Origin: Nocardia nova NBRC 15556
GTDB lineage: Bacteria > Actinomycetota > Actinomycetes > Mycobacteriales > Mycobacteriaceae
Direction: 5' to 3'
Assembly: GCF_001613005.1 (NCBI RefSeq)
Contig: NZ_BDBN01000002.1
Location: 1 to 64,000, forward strand
Length of the DNA: 64,000 nt
Part shown: positions 54,443 to 60,823 of the stretch, piece after piece
How positions within the stretch are numbered: the first letter of the stretch is position 1
Layout of the letters: the number at the start of each line of letters is the position of its first letter
Program-made: the position numbers and the translations under genes
The notes under the pieces: generated by a model
What the model was told of the DNA's origin: nothing
What the model saw: only the letters and a program-made list of their open reading frames with translations
The model's database searches: none

Positions 54443-55429
54443 GTGCGCGCGGTGCGGTGTGAGACCTACGGTGGGCCCGAATCCCTTACTGTCACAGACA
54501 TTCCGGCCCCCGAGGCGGGTCCCGGACAGGTGGTCGTCCGAGTAGCGGCCGCCGCCGTCAATTACCCCGATGTACTGGTTGCCGCCGACCGGTACCAAAT
54601 CAGTGTTCCGACACCATTCACCGTAGGAAGCGAGTTCGCGGGCACCGCACTGGCGGTGGGCTCGGGAGTACGAGCCGTCGCACCCGGGGATCCGGTCATG
54701 GGCGTGGCGTTCACCGGCGCCTTCGCCGAGCAGATCGCGGTACCCGAAGGTGCCCTGTCGCCGATTCCGGACGGGTTGAGCATGATTCATGCCGCGGCGT
54801 TCGGCGTCACGTATCGGACGGCGTATCACTCGCTGGTCACCATCGGCGAGATGCGGCCCGGTGACTGGGTGGTCGTCCTGGGCGCCGCGGGCGGAGTGGG
54901 CACCGCGTGTGTCGACATCGCGACCCGGCTCCGGGGCCGGGTGATCGCGGCAGCGTCGTCGCACAAGCGGGTCGAATTGTGCCGCCGCCTCGGCGCGGTC
55001 GCGGGTATCGCCTACGAGGACGAGAACCTGAAGGACCGCATCAAGGCGATCACCGGCGGTCGCGGCGCCGACGTGGTTATCGATCCCGTCGGCGGCGCCC
55101 ACGCCGAACAGTCGATCCGCGCCACCGGCTGGGGCGGTCGTTACGTATGCGTCGGCTTCGCGAACGGCGAGATTCCGCGCATACCGATGAATCTCGTGCT
55201 GCTGAAGGGGGCGATCCTGCGCGGCTTCGAGATCAGAACCCTCGCCGAACACCGGCCCGACGCCGTATCCGAGGGCACGACGGCGATCGCACGCATGATC
55301 TCCGAGGGCATGCGGCCGCACGTCTCCGAGGTGTTCGCACTCGAGGATGCGCCGCGCGCGCTCACCCTGATGCGGGACCGCGGAGCCCGCGGGAAGATCG
55401 TCCTCGACCCCACGATACGGCCACGATGA
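54443..55429 (+). CDS. NADPH:quinone oxidoreductase-like MDR protein
   Basis: 328 residues, zinc-free medium-chain dehydrogenase/reductase. MRAVRCETYGGPESLTVTDIPAP opens the catalytic domain; the Rossmann motif is LGAAGGVGTACVDIATRLRGRVIA, beginning at about residue 147; DVVIDPVGG and GRYVCVGFANGEIPRIPMNL follow. It lacks the zinc-binding Cys/His set. Family members reduce quinones or alpha,beta-unsaturated carbonyls with NADPH, so it may reduce an enone or enoyl intermediate. GTG 54443 follows GAGGAG. Upstream is the ATTCT repeat B2, so it belongs to the same putative regulon as the amidohydrolase at 42711. Confidence 0.85.
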   Translation: MRAVRCETYGGPESLTVTDIPAPEAGPGQVVVRVAAAAVNYPDVLVAADRYQISVPTPFTVGSEFAGTALAVGSGVRAVAPGDPVMGVAFTGAFAEQIAVPEGALSPIPDGLSMIHAAAFGVTYRTAYHSLVTIGEMRPGDWVVVLGAAGGVGTACVDIATRLRGRVIAAASSHKRVELCRRLGAVAGIAYEDENLKDRIKAITGGRGADVVIDPVGGAHAEQSIRATGWGGRYVCVGFANGEIPRIPMNLVLLKGAILRGFEIRTLAEHRPDAVSEGTTAIARMISEGMRPHVSEVFALEDAPRALTLMRDRGARGKIVLDPTIRPR

Positions 55430-55546
55430 GCGAGTACCGGCTTAGGTCGCGACAAGGTCGCGCACCTGCTCCCGGGCGACCAGTTCAGCGTGATCCATGC
55501 GGTCCTCCCGGCTCCCGGCGGTCGCATCGTGTCCCCTCCGTCGATG

Positions 55547-56289
55547 TCAATACAGACCACCGTCCACCCGGATCAGCGAGGCCGTGGTGTAGCTCGACGC
55601 GGGACTCGCCAAATACAATGCGGTGGTGACGATTTCGGCCGGATCACCGGGACGTCCGACAGCGCTGGGAGTGAACCGCCGCGCCTGTTCGGACCATGCC
55701 TTGGAGATATCGGTGAGGAACGGGCCCGCCGAGATGGTGTTGACCCGGACCTTCGGCGCGTACTCGCGCGCGAAGACCTGTGCCAGCGCGTTCAGTCCGG
55801 CCTTCGCGCCGGAGTACGGACCGAATCCCGGCTGCGGCATGAGGGCACCGGACGAGGACACGTTGATGATCGAGCCGCCCTCGCCCGCGGCCATCCGCTC
55901 CCCCACCAGCGCACACAACCGGAACGGGCCCTTGAAGTTGACGTCGACGATCTTGTCGAACAGCTCCTCGCTGGTCTGCGCGGACGACGGGGCCAGCGGC
56001 GACATCCCGGCATTGTTGACCAGCACGTCGACCTTTCCGAACTCCGCGTAGGCGGCCTCGACCAGGGCATCGATCCGATCCCACTTGCCGACGTGGCAGC
56101 TCACCGCAAGCGCTCGGCGTCCCAGTGCCGCAACCTCTTTCGCCACCGCCTCGCACGCCTCGGCCTTGCGGCTGGTGATCACGACATCGGCGCCGGCCGC
56201 GGCGAAAGCCAGCACCATCTGTCTGCCCAGTCCTCGGCTGCCCCCGGTGACGAGCGCGACCTTACCCGCGAGTGAAACAGATCCGTCAT
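55547..56289 (-). CDS. SDR (3-hydroxyacyl-CoA dehydrogenase-like), apparent 5' frameshift
   Basis: The SDR body is complete: going upstream from the ATG at 56218 the same frame reads the Rossmann motif VALVTGGSRGLGRQM, preceded by SVSLAGK. It continues VLAFAAAGADVVITSRK, NNAGMSPLAP, NVSSSGAL, catalytic YSGAK and the C-terminal VDGGLY. No ATG, GTG or TTG occurs in this frame upstream before a stop. The expected start, ATG 56289 (ATGA overlap with the dehydrogenase stop at 56286), is one base out of frame, so a single-base deletion near 56280 is likely. Without a restart the protein would lose its NAD-binding motif. Family role: hydroxyacyl oxidation, here after the kinase/dehydrogenase pair. 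Confidence 0.7.
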
Positions 56290-57590
56290 GCGAGTCCGTG
56301 CTCCTTCAGAATGTCGGCGTACCGCGCGCGAGCGGCCTCGCGTCGCGTCGGAATGTGTTCGGAGGGAAACAGTCCCGCGGCCGGCCTGTAGCCTTTGAGC
56401 ACCTGTTTGGCCACAGTCGCCTTGTGCACCTCGGTGGGACCGTCGGCCAACGCCAGCGAGGGCACGCTGGTCCACCACTCGTAGAGCGGCAGTTCGGCGG
56501 TAACACCGAGGGAGCCGTGGATCTGCACCGCACGGCTGATGATGTCGGCGAAGATCTTCGCCATCGCCACCTTGCACATCGCGATATCGGTGCGAGCCGT
56601 ACCGTGCGGCTCGTTGTCGATGATCCATGCGGTCTGCAGCACCAGCAGCCGGAACTGCGCCAGCTCGATCCACGAATCCGCGATGAACTGCTGGACCATC
56701 TGCTTGTCCGCCAGCAGTTCTCCCTGAGTGCGCCGCGACAGCACCCGTTCGGCCATCATGTCGAAGGCACGTCGACATTTGCCGACCGTGCGCATCGCGT
56801 GGTGGACCCGGCCGCCGCCGAGCCGGGCCTGGGCCACCTCGAATCCCTGGCCGGCGCCGCCGAGGATCGCATCGGCGGGCACCCGCACATCGTTGTAGCG
56901 GATGTAGCCGTGCGTGCCCTCGTCGAGTTCCTCCCGGTCCGGCATCACCACCACATTGCGGATGATCTCGATGCCGGGCGTTTCGGCGGGCACCACGAAC
57001 ATCGACATCCGGCGATAGGGCGAGGCGTCCGGGTCGGTGACGGCCATGACGATGAAGAAGGCCGCGTAGCGCGCATTGGAGGAGAACCACTTCTCTCCGC
57101 TGATGACCCACTCGTCGCCGTCGCGGCGTGCGGCACAGACGAACTCCTTCGGATCGGCGCCCGCCTGCGGCTCGGTCATGGAGAAGCAGGAGACGATATC
57201 GCCGTCGAGCAGCGGCTGCAGATACCGCGACTTCTGCTCCGCGGTCCCGAACATGGCCAGGATTTCCGCGTTCCCCGTGTCCGGAGCCGCAGTACCGAAT
57301 ACCGTCGGCGCCCACATCGACCGGCCCAGGATCTCGTTCATCAGTGCGAGTTTCACTTGCCCGTAGCCCTGTCCGCCGAGATCGGGACCGAGGTGGCAGG
57401 CCCACAAACCCTGCTCGCGCACCTGGTCCTGCAACGGTTTCAGGATCGCCCGGGCCGCGGCGTTCTCGGTGTTGTAGGGCTGGCCGATGTGCGGGAAGAG
57501 CAGGTCCAGGGGCTCGCACTCCTCACGCACGAATGTGTCCATCCAGTCCAGCTTGGCCTGGAAGTCGGGCTCGGTCCGGAAATCCCACAT
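56286..57590 (-). CDS. Acyl-CoA dehydrogenase (ACAD10/11, LvaC-like)
   Basis: 434 residues, longer than standard. N-terminal region MWDFRTEPDFQAKLDWMDTFVREECEPLD is typical of the ACAD10/ACAD11/FadE-type group. FSMTEPQAGADPKEFVCAARRDGDEWVISGEKWFSSNARYAAFFIVMAV, RLGGGRVHHAMRTVGKCRRAFDMMAERV and RAVQIHGSLGVTAELPLYEWWTSVPSLALADGPTEVHKATVAKQVL follow. Members act with an APH-like kinase on 4-phosphohydroxyacyl-CoA, eliminating phosphate. Here the kinase gene is directly upstream (gap 73 bp), and an SDR gene follows, the LvaA-LvaC-LvaD order. The stop overlaps the SDR's expected start by four bases. Confidence 0.85.
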   Translation of the reverse strand: MWDFRTEPDFQAKLDWMDTFVREECEPLDLLFPHIGQPYNTENAAARAILKPLQDQVREQGLWACHLGPDLGGQGYGQVKLALMNEILGRSMWAPTVFGTAAPDTGNAEILAMFGTAEQKSRYLQPLLDGDIVSCFSMTEPQAGADPKEFVCAARRDGDEWVISGEKWFSSNARYAAFFIVMAVTDPDASPYRRMSMFVVPAETPGIEIIRNVVVMPDREELDEGTHGYIRYNDVRVPADAILGGAGQGFEVAQARLGGGRVHHAMRTVGKCRRAFDMMAERVLSRRTQGELLADKQMVQQFIADSWIELAQFRLLVLQTAWIIDNEPHGTARTDIAMCKVAMAKIFADIISRAVQIHGSLGVTAELPLYEWWTSVPSLALADGPTEVHKATVAKQVLKGYRPAAGLFPSEHIPTRREAARARYADILKEHGLA

Positions 57591-57663
57591 GTACTCGGAT
57601 CCTTTGTGTCAGAGGGGAAGTGGCGTGCGTCGTGGTGGGCCGATGGCGGCCGGGCCGGTCGCG

Positions 57664-58707
57664 TCAGCGCCCGAGCAGAGCCATCGCCTCCTCGACCAGG
57701 CCCGGCAGTGCGGGCTCCATCCGCAGGAACGCCGCGGGCATGGCATCGGCTTTGCGGGCGCGCTTGATCAACAGCGCGGTGGCGGCGGCCTCCTTGTAGC
57801 GAGTCAGCGCGTCGAACCAGGCGAGGTCGGATACCGAGCGCCCCAGCGCCCCCTCGTACTCCCGGACCACCTCGGCGGTGGTCGGCGTCCCGCACGGCTC
57901 GAGACTCGGGGCGGCAGGGTGGCGTGCCTCGTCGGTGAAGAAGGTCAGCCAGCTCAGGTCCACCCGCGGATCGCCGACCGACCAGATCTCCCAATCGATG
58001 ATGGCGGTGACCCGGTCGTCCGCACACAGGGTGTTGCCGAGCCGGTAGTCGCCGTGGTTGATCACGGGCTCGGCCTGCTCCGGCACGGACTCGTGCAAGG
58101 CCAGCGCGCAAGCTCGGTAGTTGCCCCGCAAATCCTCCGGCACCGTCTCGAAAGCGCGTGTCCACCGGTCGATTTCGGCATCGAGGGTAACGGCGGGCTC
58201 GTCCGCGAGGCCGACCTGCTCCGGCCGCACGCGATGCAGATGACCGAGCATGCGGGCGGCATCGAGGTATCTGGCTCTGATCCGGGGTTTCGCGGCGGCC
58301 TCCCGCACATCCTCGAGCAGCGGCTCCACGCACTCGCCGGCAATCAGATCCATGGCCACGAACGGCGGCGTCCGCGGCGGCAGGCCATCGTCGTCGAACA
58401 GCACAGAGGGCACCCGGACGCCGGGGGCCCGCGCCAACGCGGCCATCACCCGCCCCTGCCGCAGTACATCCCTGTTGCGCACCGGCATCAGTCCGGGCGG
58501 GGCGACCTTGAGCACCACCGAACCGGTCGATCCCGGCGCGGTCAGCTCCGCGACGAAAGTCAGGCTCGAGGTACCGCCGGTCAACGGCCGGACGGCCGAT
58601 ACCGTCGCGCCGGTGATGGCGCGGGCCGCCGCATCGGTGGCGCGGATCGCGAGCTCGTCGGCCAATGTCGCCTCGTCGAGCCGAGTGGCCGCATCGGACT
58701 GTCGCAC
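57664..58707 (-). CDS. APH-family acyl-CoA kinase (ACAD10/11 kinase domain, LvaA-like)
   Basis: 347 residues, aminoglycoside-phosphotransferase fold. Catalytic D220 is in INHGDYRLGNTL and the metal-binding D238 in IIDWEIW; the N-terminal lobe contains PLTGGTSSLTF and VVLKVAPPGLMP (ATP-binding Lys), and PFVAMDLIAGE marks the hinge. These are the residues of LvaA/ACAD10-11 kinases, which phosphorylate the 4-hydroxyl group of 4-hydroxyacyl-CoA. It is the first gene of the operon with acyl-CoA dehydrogenase and SDR. Two ATTCT repeats (B3) lie 64-82 bp upstream, so it is probably in the ATTCT regulon. It is not an antibiotic resistance enzyme by context. Confidence 0.82.
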   Translation of the reverse strand: MRQSDAATRLDEATLADELAIRATDAAARAITGATVSAVRPLTGGTSSLTFVAELTAPGSTGSVVLKVAPPGLMPVRNRDVLRQGRVMAALARAPGVRVPSVLFDDDGLPPRTPPFVAMDLIAGECVEPLLEDVREAAAKPRIRARYLDAARMLGHLHRVRPEQVGLADEPAVTLDAEIDRWTRAFETVPEDLRGNYRACALALHESVPEQAEPVINHGDYRLGNTLCADDRVTAIIDWEIWSVGDPRVDLSWLTFFTDEARHPAAPSLEPCGTPTTAEVVREYEGALGRSVSDLAWFDALTRYKEAAATALLIKRARKADAMPAAFLRMEPALPGLVEEAMALLGR

Positions 58708-58770
58708 TGAACTGTTCCCTTCGGAGCGGGATCACCGGCGGGTCCAGCCGGCACGCAAAATCGAATTTGT

Positions 58771-58789
58771 ATTCTCAGAATATGATTCT
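58771..58789. promoter_or_regulatory. ATTCT repeats, 14-bp spacing (site B3)
   Basis: ATTCT at 58771 and 58785, with AGAAT between them (58777). It resembles B1 and B2 but with 14 rather than 13 bp spacing. It lies 64 bp upstream of the APH-like kinase start. Confidence 0.5.
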
Positions 58790-58824
58790 GCTTTTTAGCC
58801 GCTATGTCAAGCCCGGAAACGTCG

Positions 58825-58856
58825 CAACGCGGGCCCGGAGAGCCGGACCCGCGTTG
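58825..58856 (-). terminator. Hairpin terminator after the DUF35 gene
   Basis: CAACGCGGGCCCGG (58825-58838) pairs with CCGGACCCGCGTTG (58843-58856) with one mismatch. It lies 40 bp beyond the DUF35 stop. Confidence 0.6.
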
Positions 58857-58895
58857 TGGCACAACATAATCGAAGGAATCAGAACACCGCCATGC

Positions 58896-59327
58896 TCACC
58901 CCTGGGCCGGGCGGAACACCGGCAACTGCCAGCCGTCCGCAATCGGCGAGAAGGTCACCTCCAGCTCCATACCGATCTGGACCTCACTCGGATCCACGTC
59001 GACGATATTGGTCACCAACCGGGCATCACCGGCCCCCTCGAGCGAGACCACCGCACCGACCAGGGTGATGTCGGGAATTCCGGGAAACCCGTGGATGACG
59101 GCGTAACTGTAGACGCTGCCGCGGCCCGAGAGTCGCTTCCAGTTCTTCTCGGTGGACTGACATTCCGGACAGAACGGGGTGGGCGGCATCCGGAAGTGGC
59201 CGCACGAACCACATTGCAGGGCAACGAGTTTGCCCTCCTTGGCGTACTGCCAGAACGGTTCGGTGTCGCTGTTGGTGGTGATATGGACCGCGTCGGCGGG
59301 CAATGTGGTAGCTCTGACGTCGCTCAC
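58896..59327 (-). CDS. DUF35 OB-fold/zinc-ribbon protein
   Basis: 143 residues. Zinc ribbon of four Cys: C39 and C42 (QCGSCG), C53 and C56 (FCPEC). An OB-fold follows: SGRGSVYSYAVIHGFPGIPDITLVGAVVSLEG, LVTNIVDVDPSEVQIGMELEV. In steroid side-chain breakdown DUF35 domains (e.g. ChsH2) dock to thiolase-like Ltp2 and deliver the acyl-CoA; here the same order of genes is found. The GTG start overlaps the stop of the upstream thiolase-like gene (GTGA), so they are made as a pair. Likely a structural and substrate-binding subunit. Confidence 0.85.
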   Translation of the reverse strand: MSDVRATTLPADAVHITTNSDTEPFWQYAKEGKLVALQCGSCGHFRMPPTPFCPECQSTEKNWKRLSGRGSVYSYAVIHGFPGIPDITLVGAVVSLEGAGDARLVTNIVDVDPSEVQIGMELEVTFSPIADGWQLPVFRPAQG

Positions 59328-60517
59328 GCCGCACTCCCCAGAATCAGGCCGGAGACCGGCAGGGACGCGGGACCGCCTGTGGCGAGCGCGAATTCGGCGT
59401 CTTTCACCTGGTTGATCGCAGTGCCGCGCATCTGCTCGACCGCCTCCTTGATGTGGGTCATCCCGATGATGTAGGCCTCCGACAACTGGCCGCCGTGGGT
59501 ATTGACCGGTATCGAGCCACCCTTGTACCGGATGGCGCCGCTCTCGACGAACTCCCCGCCCTCACCCTTACCGCAGAATCCGTAGTCCTCGAGCTGCATG
59601 AGCACCATCGGGGTGAAGTGGTCGTACAGCAGTGCGACGTCGATATCCTTGGCCGTCAAACCGGATTGTTCCCACAGCCGTTTGGCGATCGGCGCATTGC
59701 CCGAGGATGCGAAGTACTCGTCCGGCATGCCGTACCAGGCGAAGGCGCGACCCCATTCGCGGCGCCCGCCGTGCGCGACCGCGACGACCGGCACCGGCTG
59801 CTGCCGCAGATCCTTCGCTCGCTCGACGCTGGTCGTGATCACCGCGACGGCGCCCTCGGTCTCGAGGCAGAAGTCGTAGAGGCACAACGGATCCGCGATC
59901 ATCCGGCCGTTGAAGTACTCCTCCTTGGTGAGCGGCTTCTTCTGAATCGCCTTGGGCCGATTCAGGGCGTTCTCCCGCGTCGAGATCGCGATCTCGGCGA
60001 ACGCGTCGCGCCGGGTCCCGTACAGGTGCATGTGGCGCCGCGCCAGCACCGACATCAGGTGGCCCGGACCGGACAGTCCGGAGGGCTGCAGGAAAGAGTT
60101 GATCGGATCCGCGGCGGCGGCCGCGAACACCGAGCCCAGCCGCTGCCGCTGCTGCTGCAGCGTCATCACCGTGACCACGGTGGTGGCGTCACCGGCCACG
60201 ATCGCCGCGCGGGCCAGCCCGATGGAACCGGCCGCGCCGCCGCCGCCGGAGGTCAGCGAGGCGGTGAAGGTGACCTCCGGGATCCCGAGGGTTTCCATGA
60301 AATCGGCGGTGTCCATCTTGTCGCCGTAGCCGGCGCCCGCGCCCGAGTAGTAGGCGAACCCGTCGATCTCCTTGACCGAGATGCCCGCATCCTCACAGGC
60401 CGCCAGGATCGCCTTGCCCGCCAACTCCAGATTGGTCTGCGGCGCAGATCCGCCGCGTTTGTAGTACGGGGTCGCCCCCACCCCGACGATCGCGACATCT
60501 CTCAAACCGTTCGACAC
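59324..60517 (-). CDS. Thiolase-like protein of the Ltp2/retro-aldolase type
   Basis: 397 residues, thiolase fold. GVGATPYYKRGG and LELAGKAILAACEDAGISVKEIDGFA start the fold. The region where thiolases carry the acyl-accepting Cys reads TFTASLTSGGGGAAGS (about 83-98): no Cys. Other motifs are YDHFTPMVLMQLEDYGFCGKGEGGEFVE and NTHGGQLSEAYIIGMTHIKEA. The missing Cys and the YDHF motif match Ltp2-like aldolases that split C-C bonds by retro-aldol reaction instead of a true thiolysis. GTG 60517 has GGAG seven bases upstream. Overlaps the DUF35 gene by four bases, the usual Ltp2/DUF35 pair. Confidence 0.85.
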   Translation of the reverse strand: MSNGLRDVAIVGVGATPYYKRGGSAPQTNLELAGKAILAACEDAGISVKEIDGFAYYSGAGAGYGDKMDTADFMETLGIPEVTFTASLTSGGGGAAGSIGLARAAIVAGDATTVVTVMTLQQQRQRLGSVFAAAAADPINSFLQPSGLSGPGHLMSVLARRHMHLYGTRRDAFAEIAISTRENALNRPKAIQKKPLTKEEYFNGRMIADPLCLYDFCLETEGAVAVITTSVERAKDLRQQPVPVVAVAHGGRREWGRAFAWYGMPDEYFASSGNAPIAKRLWEQSGLTAKDIDVALLYDHFTPMVLMQLEDYGFCGKGEGGEFVESGAIRYKGGSIPVNTHGGQLSEAYIIGMTHIKEAVEQMRGTAINQVKDAEFALATGGPASLPVSGLILGSAA

Positions 60518-60620
60518 ATCAACACTCCATTCTGGTTGCCGCCGGCCACCGAACCCGGGGCGCGGAACCGCTGGTGGGGCCTCGGCATCATCCACCGCCG
60601 AAGGCACGAGCTCACCTATA

Positions 60621-60640
60621 TCACATAGTAATCTATCAAT
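60621..60640. promoter_or_regulatory. Operator-like element, family A, degenerate (site A3)
   Basis: TCACATAGTAATCTATCAAT matches the left half of A1 closely (ACATAGT) and its right half partly (CTAT). It is about 100 bp upstream of the thiolase-like start and in the region shared with the divergent double CoA-transferase. Confidence 0.4.
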
Positions 60641-60701
60641 CTCGAGCTTGATAGAGAGCGGGACACAAACGCGGAGTTCCGCACTCGAGAAATTGAACCT
60701 T

Positions 60702-60714
60702 GTGAACTATGTTA
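60702..60714. promoter_or_regulatory. Half-site of family A (site A4)
   Basis: GTGAACTATGTTA matches 12 of 13 bases of the right part of A1 (GTGAACTATGTAA). It lies 110 bp upstream of the double CoA-transferase start at 60824 and 185 bp from the thiolase-like start. Confidence 0.5.
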
Positions 60715-60823
60715 GCTGGCGCTACCGTGAGATGTGGCTCACATGCGATCGGCGCAGTGTCCGGTCTCACATCCCCTCCCGCGCGGTCGATCGCACTCTC
60801 ATCCATGATCCGGAGGATCGCCA

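Noticed and set aside
57664..58707. Aminoglycoside resistance kinase
   Set aside because: The APH fold is shared, but the acyl-CoA dehydrogenase and SDR neighbours and the ACAD10/11-like sequence point to acyl-CoA metabolism.
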